Below, piece after piece: positions 7,103-15,605 of a stretch of 20,349 bases of DNA; the stretch's first letter is position 1; every line of letters starts with the position of its first letter. The position numbers were made by a program, and so were the translations under genes. The notes beneath the pieces are model-generated. The model had not been told where the DNA came from. It was given only the letters and a program-made list of their open reading frames with translations, and ran no database searches. Source of the stretch: Acidobacteriaceae bacterium (GTDB lineage Bacteria > Acidobacteriota > Terriglobia > Terriglobales > SbA1); NCBI GenBank assembly GCA_003156615.1, contig PMHI01000654.1:1-20349 (forward strand), in the 5' to 3' direction.

Positions 7103-9538
7103 CTATTCAGACCGCAATACTATGATTGGGTCCAGGCGAGACGCTTTTCGCGCTGGCACGTAGCACGCCAAAAGCGCCGTCACCACAAGCAGGAATGCAG
7201 CGGCACTAAACGCGAGCGGGTCGGTGGCCCTAATATCAAATAGAAGCCCAGCGAGCAACCGTGTCAGGGCCAGTGAAGCGGCGATACCGCACGCCACGCC
7301 AACCAGCGTCAGGCCCATCCCATTTCTCAACACGAGTCTCAAAATCTGCCAACGCTGCGCACCTAGAGCCATGCGGATACCCAATTCCCGCTTACGCTGT
7401 GAAACCATGTATGCCAATACGGCATAGATTCCAATCGCCGAGAGGAGCAAGGCTAATCCGGCAAAGACCGCCACAAACTGCAGAACCAGACGAGGTTGCG
7501 CCACCGATGAGGCGACTACTTCGTCGAGGCTCTGGATGCCGGCGATTGCCAGATTGGAATCGATTTTTCCCAGCTCTTGTCGCACAGCCGTGCCCAAGGA
7601 TTGAGGATCGGACTGTGATCGGACGATGAGAGTTGCAGTTGTGCGGGGGTTCTGGGGCAGAGGCAAATACATCTCGTCGACGATCGGTGACGCCAACGTA
7701 TTGAATTTCACATTCGCGACCACGCCTACTACGATCCGCTGAATTTGGTCACGCGAATTCGCCAGGTGCTTGCGCAACGGATCCTGATTTGGCCAATAGT
7801 GATTGGCAACCGCTTGATTCACGATTACCACGGGCTGGCTGGTTGCCGAATCCTGATCGGTGAACACACGCCCACTGATTAAAGGAGTGTGTATGGCTTG
7901 AAAGTAAGCGGGCGTGACGTCCCGAACAGCGACCAAGGGGTCCTTGCCCAGCCCCTGGCACGCAAGACCCTCAGGGCAGAAAAACACGAAGCGAAACGCC
8001 CCTGAGAGAGGAAGATAAGTCGTGACCGCCGCGGCTTCAACACTTGGAAGCGTCTTGACCTGCTCCACGAGCCTGCGATAGAAGCCGGTCTGCTGTTCCG
8101 CCTGCGAATAGCGGCCAGCGGGAAGGGCGATGGGAAAAGTCATCACCTTTCGGGATTCAAATCCAGGGTTTACTGCGAGGGTCCGAACAAAGCTCCTGGT
8201 GAGCAGTCCAGCACCAGTCATCAAAACCAAAGCCATCGCAACTTCGCCAACCACCAGGATCGCACGTAACCGACTCCGGCCGGCGCCGTCCGAGGAACCT
8301 CGCCCCCCTTCTTTCAAGGCACGGTGCAGATTCCACCCCGAAACCTGTAGAGCCGGCACCAGGCCAAAGGCCAACGCGGCAACCCCGCACAACCCGAGCG
8401 AGAACAGCAGCACTGGCAGATCTACCTGGGCCTGGTCCAGCCGGGGGACGGTTCCTGGGGCGATCGAGCGCGACAATGGGATCATCGCTGAAGCCAGCGC
8501 CACTCCCAGTATTCCGCCTGTCAAAGACAGCACAAGGTTCTCGGTGAGCAGTTGACGAACCAGCTGCGCCCGGGTTGCGCCCAGAGCCCTGCGAATCGCA
8601 ATCTCCTTCTGTCGAGTTGTTGCTTTTACCAAGAGCATGCTGGCCACATTGGCGCAAGCAATCAACAAAACAAAGCCTACCGCAGCCAGCAGCACTAGCA
8701 GCGAAGGTCTCAGAGGCCCCACGACCGATTCCTCCAGCGAGATTGTCGAGAGTGCCAGCTTCGACGCATCTGCGTAACTTCCAAATTCCTGCTTGTAATG
8801 ACTATTGATCGTATCCAGCTCTGCCTGCACCCGGGGCAGAGTCTCGCCTTGCCGCATGCGGGCAATCATTGACAGATACCCCGCGCCGGAGTGAACCAGT
8901 TCCGGCGAAACCAGGGTCGTCTCAAAGACGCGGGGAAACCAGATGTGTGGTTCAGGAAATACTACGGGGAAGCTGAAGGTGGCCGGAAGAATTCCGATAA
9001 CAGTGACACTCTTTCCATCGAGCGTCATCGACTTACCAAGCAACTCGGGATCGGCGCCGAAGTGGCTATGCCAGAAGCCGTCGCTGATCAACACCACGTC
9101 AGGGCCTCCCGGCTGATCCTCCTGTGGTAGAAAAGCCCGGCCCCGGATCGGCACTGCCCCGAGAATCGGAAAAAAATCCAGAGAGACTCTCGCGGCCGCA
9201 ACCTGTTCCGCTTCGCTCCTGGTGGCCAGGTTCACGTTGAATGGATAATATGCGGCAGTTGCCTCCAGCGACTTACTCTGTTCCTTGATCTGGGTAAATT
9301 TCGTGAACGAAACATTGATCGGATTGGCGCGGTCCGGCGGATTGACCGCGTTGATTGCAACCAGTCGTCCCGGGTCTGGATACGAAAACGGGCGCAAGAG
9401 CACGGCATTCATCACGCTGAATATCGCAGTATTCGCCCCGACACCTAACGCCAAAGTCAGGACTGCCATGGCCGTGAACGCAGGATTTTGCTTCAGCATG
9501 CGCACCCCAAACTTCGCGTCTTGCCGCACCGTTCCCAT
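7103..9538 (-). CDS. ADOP/MacB-FtsX-type ABC transporter permease
   Basis: The 811-residue protein has the duplicated architecture of acidobacterial orphan permeases: N-terminal signature FGVRMLKQNPAFTAMAVLTLALGVGANTAIFSV (first membrane helix, about 20-45), a MacB-like periplasmic core (about 50-245), an FtsX block of three helices (about 278-400, with RQKEIAIRRALGATRAQLVRQL), a further helix (about 425-447), a second periplasmic core (about 465-660) and a second FtsX block (about 690-805, with RKRELGIRMALGAQRWQILRLV). It should sit in the inner membrane and act as a mechanotransmission-type permease. No ATPase gene is next to it, as is usual for this group. The ATG follows a strong ribosome binding site (GGGGAGGGG on the minus strand, about 9541-9551). 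It is the last gene of the minus-strand run. Confidence 0.93.
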   Translation of the reverse strand: MGTVRQDAKFGVRMLKQNPAFTAMAVLTLALGVGANTAIFSVMNAVLLRPFSYPDPGRLVAINAVNPPDRANPINVSFTKFTQIKEQSKSLEATAAYYPFNVNLATRSEAEQVAAARVSLDFFPILGAVPIRGRAFLPQEDQPGGPDVVLISDGFWHSHFGADPELLGKSMTLDGKSVTVIGILPATFSFPVVFPEPHIWFPRVFETTLVSPELVHSGAGYLSMIARMRQGETLPRVQAELDTINSHYKQEFGSYADASKLALSTISLEESVVGPLRPSLLVLLAAVGFVLLIACANVASMLLVKATTRQKEIAIRRALGATRAQLVRQLLTENLVLSLTGGILGVALASAMIPLSRSIAPGTVPRLDQAQVDLPVLLFSLGLCGVAALAFGLVPALQVSGWNLHRALKEGGRGSSDGAGRSRLRAILVVGEVAMALVLMTGAGLLTRSFVRTLAVNPGFESRKVMTFPIALPAGRYSQAEQQTGFYRRLVEQVKTLPSVEAAAVTTYLPLSGAFRFVFFCPEGLACQGLGKDPLVAVRDVTPAYFQAIHTPLISGRVFTDQDSATSQPVVIVNQAVANHYWPNQDPLRKHLANSRDQIQRIVVGVVANVKFNTLASPIVDEMYLPLPQNPRTTATLIVRSQSDPQSLGTAVRQELGKIDSNLAIAGIQSLDEVVASSVAQPRLVLQFVAVFAGLALLLSAIGIYAVLAYMVSQRKRELGIRMALGAQRWQILRLVLRNGMGLTLVGVACGIAASLALTRLLAGLLFDIRATDPLAFSAAAFLLVVTALLACYVPARKASRLDPIIVLRSE

Positions 9539-9594
9539 GTCCCCTCCCCTTCAAGCGGTTGATTCTCAATCCTCAGACGCCCCCCGGCCACCTG

Positions 9595-10167
9595 CTATTG
9601 GGTGGAAGACTTATGGCTCATCCGCTTGAGGTCGATGAATTCCTTGCCGCGCTTCCCGCTCCCTTCAAATAGGAAAGTCAGGGTAATGTGATCGGGATTA
9701 AGCAATAGCATCTCAAGTCCATAGACATGAGGAGCATCCGGAGAAGGGATATTGGTCGCGTCTACGAGCTCGAAATTCAGGACGCCCTTCGCGATGTCGA
9801 TCTGGCTAGCTTTAAGCCGCGGTTGATTCTGTGCAGCACAGAAGTGCGTCATCCGCAGCTCTGCGCCATCCAGGTGATACACAGTTGTCATGGACGGCGC
9901 CACTCCATCCATCGTTAGATTCTCTACTACGGCTGAGCCATTGCCGGTTTCGTAATACCCGGCGTTCACTTTTCCAGTGCCAGTGTGAGCCCCAGTCCAT
10001 TCGAGCGGGCCTTCCCATTCGCCGGCCAGCCCACGAAGTTGTGCGAGCGCGGCAGCGTTAGCCCTTTGCTCCGTTTCTGGCCCGATCATGGCTGTGGGGT
10101 CTTCTGCCGGGGCAATGGGAACGATGCTGGTAGCCAGAAGAATCGCAGCTGAGATTACTTTAAGCAT
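9595..10167 (-). CDS. Secreted small protein, DUF1579/nitrobindin-like beta-barrel
   Basis: The frame extends to 10329, but ATG 10167 is chosen because GGAG lies five bases upstream and it begins a signal peptide (MLKVISAAILLATSIVPIAPAE). The 190-residue product has LRGLAGEWEGPLEWTG near residue 44, then alternating strands (GKVNAGYYETGNGSAVVENL, TTVYHLDGAELRMTHFCAAQNQPRL, GVLNFELVDATN, HITLTFLFEG). The L-x-G-x-W-x-G start and the 'mtHyca..nqPrl' strand are typical of DUF1579/lipocalin-nitrobindin-like small barrels found as secreted proteins in Acidobacteriota. Whether it binds a ligand cannot be read. It is 115 bases downstream of the M1 peptidase gene and 56 bases upstream of the ADOP permease, all on the same strand. 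Confidence 0.72.
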   Translation of the reverse strand: MLKVISAAILLATSIVPIAPAEDPTAMIGPETEQRANAAALAQLRGLAGEWEGPLEWTGAHTGTGKVNAGYYETGNGSAVVENLTMDGVAPSMTTVYHLDGAELRMTHFCAAQNQPRLKASQIDIAKGVLNFELVDATNIPSPDAPHVYGLEMLLLNPDHITLTFLFEGSGKRGKEFIDLKRMSHKSSTQ

Positions 10168-10282
10168 GGTTACTCCAGGGCGGCTCCGATTCCGCTGCGC
10201 GTTCACTTTTGCAGTCGCAGGTGGTGGGCGAGTCGAGACCGACCCACCTCCCAGGCCGCACACTACGGGGAGGCTTGCGGTC

Positions 10283-12898
10283 CTATTGCCCACCCGCCGA
10301 CGAGCCTTGCTGTCCCAGCCAAGAAGCAAGCTGCTGCGCCTGCTGAGACTTCAGATCAATACATGTGTTGATTCGCTCGATCGACTGCCGGTAGGTCCGT
10401 TCCGCCGATTCAATCTTGTGTGTGGCAAAAAACTCCGCGACCTGATCGCGCATGTGGGCATCACAGAACGAGCCTGTAGCGCCCACGATCGTGCCGCCGC
10501 CAAATGATCCGCCCGCTTTCTGCACCGCGTCCCAGTGCGACACGATAAAGTCCCACGCCATCTTGCCCCCGTCGGAAGCGTTGAACATTACACCCGTCAA
10601 CAACTGTAGCGAGTCCTGGGAACGCACGTCCGGAGAAATGGCGTACTCCAGGGTCCGCTGCAGCAGCTTGGGATCGCCGAGATTAGGCAGCGTGAAAAAG
10701 TACATGTAGTATTCTTCCGGCGATTTCGGGTTCTTGAGCGCGGTCATCAGCCTGTCATAAAAAGCTTCGTCGCCGTTCAAAGCTGTCACTGCGAGGGCCG
10801 CAATCGCCAGCTCGCGGTCAACTGATGAAGGATCGCTCAGAACTTGGTCTACGATCTCACGGGCATGTGCTTGGACCTCCGGATCACGGCCATCCCAGCC
10901 CAACTGGTTGAACACATGACCCCGAAGGGTTCTCATCTCGTCGCTTTCGCCCGGCCTGGCTTCCCAACCCACGTTGTTGAGGATGGGCTTGAGATACTGT
11001 CGCAGCCATGCCCTAAAGGATTCCCCGTCGCCATCCGTCACCAGATATTGGCGAATGTAGTTGAGCCGTGCCAGAACGTCGTCCAAAACTGCCCGATTGG
11101 AATCGCTCCCCAGACCCTGCGCGAAGGCGAGGTAATCGCCCACCGGCTCCCCTCCGACGTGAACCGACGCCCAAATGTCCTCCTGCAAAGCAATCTGCTC
11201 CGCCGGAGAAAGCTCACTGGTATCTCTCGCGAGGGCTTTCACCGCATCGGGCCGATAGCTTTCGCGGTAGTAACCGGTCGCGCCGGCATTTGCCATCACC
11301 CACGTCGAGCAGCCCGGCAATGTGAAGATCTCTTGCCGCTTGCTGAGCAGTTCACACTTCTGCGCTCCCGTCGACGACTTCATGCACAGGGGAACCTGCC
11401 AGAGCTGATCGTTTGCCGCCTGAAATTTCTCACGATCTGCGTAATAGCGCCTCTGATCCAGAGTCACAATGGTCGAGTTGCTAGAACACCTTGACGTCAA
11501 ATTGATAATTGGAGCACCCGCCTGCTGCACAAACGTCGGCATGATACGGTCGACTGGTTTTCTGGAAGTCTTCGCCTGGGCACTCCAGAAGTCTGCGGCA
11601 GTCGCATTGCCGTATTGATGCTGTTGTATATACGCGTTCACGCCCGCGCGGAATGTCTGTTCTCCCAAATATGCCTCGAGCATGCGCAGAACGGCCCCGG
11701 CCTTGCCATAGGCGATTCCATCAAACAGTTCCACGATTTGCGCCGGAGTTTCGGCTGCTTGTTGGATCGGTCGCGTGTTGGCCAGCGCATCTGCGTTGAG
11801 AGTCTGACCCGTACCGCTCACGTCGTCCAAATCGAAATTCCATTCTGGCTTCCAGGCCTCGAGCGGCTTGTTTGCCATCCAAGTGGCGAACCCTTCGTTG
11901 AGCCAAAGGTCGTCCCACCATTTCATGGTGACCAGATCTCCAACCCACATGTGAGCCACTTCATGGGAAATTATCGAGGCGATGTTCTTCTTTATGCTTG
12001 GAGACGCATGCTTTTCGTCGATTTGAAGTAGGACCTCGCGGAACGTAATGCAGCCGGTGTTCTCCATCGCACCCGCGGAAAAATCCGGCAGGGCGACCAA
12101 GTCCAGCTTTCCATAAGGATACTTAATGCTGAAATATTTATCGAAATAGAGGAGGACTCGCTCCGTCACTTCCAAAGGAAACTCTCCCAGATCCTTTTTT
12201 CCGGAAGGATTATAGACGCGAATAGGAATCCCGTCGGCCTCACCCTCGACGTATTCGAAGTTGCCCACGACCAGAGCCGCCAGATAAGACGACATCTTGG
12301 CGGTCGTGGCAAAACGTACTGTGTGCTTGTCGCCAGGTCCGGGCGTATCGGAAACCACTCTCTGGTTGGAGATGGTCACCAGACCCTTGTCGGCAATGGC
12401 AGTGATGTCGAACGTGGCCTTATAGGAGGGCTCGTCAAATGAGGGAAACGCACGGCGCGCGTCTGTAGCTTCGAACTGCGTGGCCACGTACTTGCGGCCT
12501 TGGTCGTCCGTACCCAAATAGAGACCGCGCATCTCGTTGTTTAGGGTGCCGGAATAAGTGATGTGGATCGTGGCCGGACCTGCAGAGAGCGGCTTCTCGG
12601 TAGACAGAACCGCCATTTCCTTTTCCTTCTTGGGCGTGACATAAGCCATCTGCGTACTGCCCCTGCTGGTAATGCTCACCTCATGGAAGTCGATATCGGC
12701 TGCGTTCAGCGTGATTTCCTTAGTCGGCTTCAGCACGAGGATGGAAATGGTTTCGTCACCATCGAAGGTGGCCTTGTCGAGATCGGGCGTGAAGCAGAGT
12801 TTGTAGTTTTCTGGAGCGGCTACTTCGGGCAGCCGTTGAGCTGCTGCGAAAGAGAGTCCCGCCAACAGGAATGGGAGTAACGAAAGAAATCGCTTCAT
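10283..12898 (-). CDS. Secreted M1-family zinc aminopeptidase
   Basis: ATG 12898 is chosen over an in-frame start at 12937 because AGGAGG lies just upstream (about 12904-12911 on the minus strand) and a signal peptide follows (KRFLSLLPFLLAGLSFAAAQ). The 871-residue protein has the full M1 layout: an N-terminal beta-domain, the exopeptidase motif GAMEN (276-280), the zinc site HEVAH (312-316) with Glu335 in WLNEGFA, and the catalytic Tyr397 in AYGKAG. After a linking domain it ends in a long ERAP1_C-like helical region (about 540-865). It should remove N-terminal residues from peptides in the periplasm or outside the cell. It lies downstream of the sensor kinase gene and upstream of a small secreted protein on the same strand. 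All catalytic residues are present. Confidence 0.95.
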   Translation of the reverse strand: MKRFLSLLPFLLAGLSFAAAQRLPEVAAPENYKLCFTPDLDKATFDGDETISILVLKPTKEITLNAADIDFHEVSITSRGSTQMAYVTPKKEKEMAVLSTEKPLSAGPATIHITYSGTLNNEMRGLYLGTDDQGRKYVATQFEATDARRAFPSFDEPSYKATFDITAIADKGLVTISNQRVVSDTPGPGDKHTVRFATTAKMSSYLAALVVGNFEYVEGEADGIPIRVYNPSGKKDLGEFPLEVTERVLLYFDKYFSIKYPYGKLDLVALPDFSAGAMENTGCITFREVLLQIDEKHASPSIKKNIASIISHEVAHMWVGDLVTMKWWDDLWLNEGFATWMANKPLEAWKPEWNFDLDDVSGTGQTLNADALANTRPIQQAAETPAQIVELFDGIAYGKAGAVLRMLEAYLGEQTFRAGVNAYIQQHQYGNATAADFWSAQAKTSRKPVDRIMPTFVQQAGAPIINLTSRCSSNSTIVTLDQRRYYADREKFQAANDQLWQVPLCMKSSTGAQKCELLSKRQEIFTLPGCSTWVMANAGATGYYRESYRPDAVKALARDTSELSPAEQIALQEDIWASVHVGGEPVGDYLAFAQGLGSDSNRAVLDDVLARLNYIRQYLVTDGDGESFRAWLRQYLKPILNNVGWEARPGESDEMRTLRGHVFNQLGWDGRDPEVQAHAREIVDQVLSDPSSVDRELAIAALAVTALNGDEAFYDRLMTALKNPKSPEEYYMYFFTLPNLGDPKLLQRTLEYAISPDVRSQDSLQLLTGVMFNASDGGKMAWDFIVSHWDAVQKAGGSFGGGTIVGATGSFCDAHMRDQVAEFFATHKIESAERTYRQSIERINTCIDLKSQQAQQLASWLGQQGSSAGGQ

Positions 12899-13183
12899 GA
12901 TTTGCCTCCTGAGGCACTTGAACCGGGCTCCGTGCATGAGGCCCGCAGAGATGACCTCATGATGAGCGACAGCTTCATTTCGCTGTGGCCTGACTCACTG
13001 AAAATAGTCCCTCTCGCCGACGTCCGGTGTAGACGGGGATGAGTGCTGTACAGCAAGGGACGGATACACGGTGGGAGCGTGACGAAAATTATGAGTCAGC
13101 GACAACGGAGGTTGCCTGCCTTGTCGCGGTACCGCGATGATCGAGCGATTTACTCAGTTGTGCCGCACGGGAAAATCGGCGTG
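12899..13183. other. Spacer between sensor kinase and aminopeptidase genes
   Basis: These 285 bases separate two minus-strand genes and contain no convincing gene of their own. They hold the aminopeptidase ribosome binding site (about 12904-12911) and a perfect 12-base palindrome at 13044-13055. The distance is enough for an independent aminopeptidase promoter, but no clear promoter boxes were identified. Confidence 0.45.
13044..13055. promoter_or_regulatory. Perfect 12-base palindrome, candidate operator
   Basis: TGCTGTACAGCA is its own reverse complement and lies about 145 bases upstream of the aminopeptidase start in a non-coding spacer. Such a symmetrical site could bind a dimeric regulator. 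One perfect 12-mer palindrome can occur by chance in a window of this size, so the call rests mainly on position. Confidence 0.25.
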
Positions 13184-14383
13184 CTAAGCCTCATTTGGCA
13201 TGTCCCGCCCATCATCTCTGGCTCGCACCCGAAATGGGATGCAGACCTGCACTGTGGTCCCGCCCGCCGGCGGCCTGAGGAGTTCCAGACGTTGGTCGCG
13301 GCCGTAGAGCGATTCGAGCCGCTCGCGGGTAATTCTCAAACCTAAACCAATCGACGGAAGTGTCCCCGTTTTCGAAAGTCCCGGGCCGTTGTCGCTTATC
13401 TCGATCTTTAACTGGTGGGCTTGAGTTGTGGCTGCGATTCGTATTTCTCCGCCACCTGGCAGCTGTGAAATGCCGTGCTTCACGGCATTGTCGACAAGGG
13501 GCTGCAGCAGCAAGTGAGGAACCGCTGCATCGAGCGTAGTCGGGGAAATGTCAAAGGTTACAGTTAATCTTTCGGCAAATCGAACCCTCTCAATTTCCAG
13601 ATAGCAATTGAGGAATTCGATCTCGCGGCTGAGAGTTGTGATTTGGGTTCCAGCCGATTCGAGGCTCATCCTTAACAGATCGCCCAGCCTGGTCATCATT
13701 TGATCGGCGGCCCTGACGTCTGTCAGCATCAACGACGAAATGGAGTGCATTGTGTTGAAAAGAAAATGTGGCTGAAGCTGGCTTTTAAGGACCTGCAATC
13801 GCGTTTTGGCCAACTGTTCTTCCAACTGAGCTGCGCGAAGCTCACGCTCACGAAGGGTTCGAGTGTAAGAAACGACATGGGCGACTAGTGCGATCGGAAT
13901 GAAGGTGCCGGAGATGTCATTGAACAAACTTGTCAGAAACAGTTCCGGCAACACAGACCACTGAACTTCAAACGCGTGAGTGTGGGAATCCCAGATGGCA
14001 GATCTCCATTCGTGATATTTCGGATCCCAGAAGCCAAACGGGGTCACGGATTGCAGGGCTACGTGCACAGCAGTAAAGATTAACCCAGCAGCTAAGTACA
14101 GCAGCGACCGGCTCATCCAGTTGTTTCGGCGAATTGGATAACGGGTCGCGAATGCGAAGGCAAATGGAGTGAGCGGAGCGTAGGTGAGTATCTGGCAGAA
14201 TTGCATGCCCAGAGCACTCGTTAACGTCATCGGTGAGCGGGTCGCGTGGTACAACCTGTAGATCGTTACCCCGGCCGCGAGAGCCACGAGAGACCAGACT
14301 CCGAAGCTTACTGCCCAGATTAGCCAAGGACGATTCTGGGGCGGGTTTGATTCCCCATTACCCACATACTTGGACTTGCGCAA
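13184..14383 (-). CDS. LytS-type sensor histidine kinase
   Basis: As drawn from the TTG at 14383 the protein has 399 residues. It has four predicted membrane helices (about 22-45, 60-80, 93-115, 153-172), a coiled-coil linker (RERELRAAQLEEQLAKTRLQ), the His_kinase dimerisation motif QLQPHFLFNTMHSISSLML with phospho-acceptor His206, and a HATPase domain with N-box LLLQPLVDNAVKHG and G-boxes DNGPGL and GLGLRITRERL. It should autophosphorylate in response to an envelope signal and pass phosphate to the divergent LytTR regulator at 14769. The TTG start is weakly supported. The frame continues upstream without a shift, through one TGA (14396-14398), into a zinc-ribbon ORF with a strong start at 14557, so the natural protein may be a 457-residue zinc-ribbon/kinase fusion interrupted by that TGA. 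Confidence 0.88.
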   Translation of the reverse strand: MRKSKYVGNGESNPPQNRPWLIWAVSFGVWSLVALAAGVTIYRLYHATRSPMTLTSALGMQFCQILTYAPLTPFAFAFATRYPIRRNNWMSRSLLYLAAGLIFTAVHVALQSVTPFGFWDPKYHEWRSAIWDSHTHAFEVQWSVLPELFLTSLFNDISGTFIPIALVAHVVSYTRTLRERELRAAQLEEQLAKTRLQVLKSQLQPHFLFNTMHSISSLMLTDVRAADQMMTRLGDLLRMSLESAGTQITTLSREIEFLNCYLEIERVRFAERLTVTFDISPTTLDAAVPHLLLQPLVDNAVKHGISQLPGGGEIRIAATTQAHQLKIEISDNGPGLSKTGTLPSIGLGLRITRERLESLYGRDQRLELLRPPAGGTTVQVCIPFRVRARDDGRDMPNEA

Positions 14384-14395
14384 CAGTTCACCGCC

Positions 14396-14557
14396 TCAAT
14401 GTGAGCAAATATATTGCGTTTTCGCTTCGCACGCCGGACAAAAAGTACATTCGAATTCGCAACTACTCGCCTTTCCGCGAGCCGATAGTCCGTGTCCGCA
14501 CGAGTCACAAGTGGTCTTCGCGCCGGATTGTTGCCGGCTTCGGTCGTCCGAGAGCAT
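14396..14557 (-). CDS. DUF1272-like zinc-ribbon ORF, in frame with the kinase
   Basis: This 53-residue ORF has an ATG at 14557 preceded by AAGGAG (minus strand, 14562-14567). It carries C17-DS-C20, C33, C37 in ECTFC, C40-PA-C43 and C51-SH, then TGA as codon 54. The DUF1272 family runs CxxC...C(S/T)(Y/F)ECTFCxxC...CPNCGGEL; here the TGA stands where the last cysteine belongs, and the following codons read GGELLRKSK in the same frame as the sensor kinase. The protein as written lacks one zinc ligand. It may be the N-terminal zinc-binding domain of the kinase, separated by a nonsense change, a recoded codon or a base error, or a short protein whose stop couples translation to the kinase TTG 12 bases later. 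TGA is an ordinary stop in several neighbouring genes. Confidence 0.62.
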   Translation of the reverse strand: MLSDDRSRQQSGAKTTCDSCGHGLSARGKASSCEFECTFCPACEAKTQYICSH

Positions 14558-14768
14558 TATGCTCCTTGATTGTTCTGCCAATTCCCCCTTGCTTCTCGCG
14601 AAACAGGGGCATGGCCGCGATTCGATGGTACTCGCGGAGCCGATCCGGGCGAAGCCGGTCACAATCCGCCTCATGACTTGGCCCGGCCTGTCACCGATTT
14701 CTTGCAAACCTTTTCGCCGCCGGCCCGTCTATACCCGTTGTCAGGTCAAACGAGCGGAGTCAACCACG
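14558..14768. promoter_or_regulatory. Divergent control region of kinase and response regulator
   Basis: The 211 bases between the zinc-ribbon/kinase start (14557, minus) and the regulator start (14769, plus) must hold the promoters of both transcripts. LytTR proteins typically bind paired direct repeats about 21 bases apart; no convincing pair was recognised by eye. The plus-strand frame of the regulator is open through this region back to 14370, but that is probably incidental. Confidence 0.4.
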
Positions 14769-15590
14769 ATGCCCGAGTCTTTCGTCCGCATACCGCGCGA
14801 GCAGCCGAATGGATCACTGATTCGCGCCATTATTGCAGATGATGAGCGCCTTGCCCGCGAGAAGCTGCGCATTCTCTTGGGTTCCGAGCCAGAGGTGCAA
14901 ATTGTGGCAGAATGCCCGAATGGCAGACAAACGGTTTCTGCGATTCGCAGTTGTCAACCGGACATGCTACTCCTCGACATTCAGATGCCGGACCTGGATG
15001 GCTTTGAGGTGTTGAACGAAATATCCTCCGGCGAGATGCCTCAGGTCATCTTCACCTCAGCCTACGACCAATATGCAATTCGCGCGTTTGAAGCGCATGC
15101 GCTGGACTACTTGCTGAAACCCTTCGATCGGGATCGGCTGCATGCCGCCATCGCGCGGGCTAGTGTTGAAATCCGGAAGTCTCAGGATCAAGATCTCACT
15201 AATCGCGTTCTTGCGCTTCTATCAACGGTGAGGTCCGGGAAGCGACTTCCTCAGTTCGACGAGCGCGTGACAATTCGAACAAACGGTCGAGTCGTGTTCT
15301 TGAACCTCGAGGAGATTCATTGGATCGAGGCCGCCGCCAACTATGTCCGGCTCAATACAGGAAAGGATTCCTACCTCTTCCGGGAAACCATTTCTCGAAT
15401 TTCAGAACGCCTGAATCCGTCTCAGTTCGTCCGCATTCACCGCTCCATGATCGTCAATGTTGCCGGGATCAAGGAATTGATACCCGTTAACAGTGGAGAA
15501 TATGTTGTGGTTCTGCACAGCGGAAAAGAGCTTTCCTGCAGCCGTGGCTACCGCTCCAACCTGCAAGACTTGATGGGAAAGAATTTCTGA
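14769..15590 (+). CDS. LytTR-family response regulator
   Basis: The frame is open from 14370, but ATG 14769 is chosen because GGAG (14756-14759) precedes it and the receiver domain starts right after. The 273-residue protein has a receiver domain (about 17-135) with acidic pair Asp24-Asp25, phospho-acceptor Asp70 in LLLDIQMPDLDG, Thr96/Ser97 and Lys117 in LLKPF. A LytTR DNA-binding domain follows (about 163-268): VTIRTNGRVVFLNLEEIHWIEAAANYVRLNT, then FVRIHRSMIVNVAGIKEL and CSRGYRSNLQDLM. It should dimerise when phosphorylated and bind direct repeats in promoters. The divergent LytS-type kinase is its evident partner. It ends 15 bases before a convergent gene remnant. Confidence 0.93.
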   Translation: MPESFVRIPREQPNGSLIRAIIADDERLAREKLRILLGSEPEVQIVAECPNGRQTVSAIRSCQPDMLLLDIQMPDLDGFEVLNEISSGEMPQVIFTSAYDQYAIRAFEAHALDYLLKPFDRDRLHAAIARASVEIRKSQDQDLTNRVLALLSTVRSGKRLPQFDERVTIRTNGRVVFLNLEEIHWIEAAANYVRLNTGKDSYLFRETISRISERLNPSQFVRIHRSMIVNVAGIKELIPVNSGEYVVVLHSGKELSCSRGYRSNLQDLMGKNF

Positions 15591-15605
15591 GGGCCACGTT
15601 ACCCG

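Noticed and set aside
13043..13345. 100-codon plus-strand ORF over the kinase 3' end
   Set aside because: The second half is antisense to the kinase ATPase domain and no motif is visible.
14370..14768. 133-codon open extension in front of the LytTR regulator
   Set aside because: It is in frame but lies opposite the zinc-ribbon ORF, has no family motif, and ATG 14769 has its own ribosome binding site immediately before the receiver domain.
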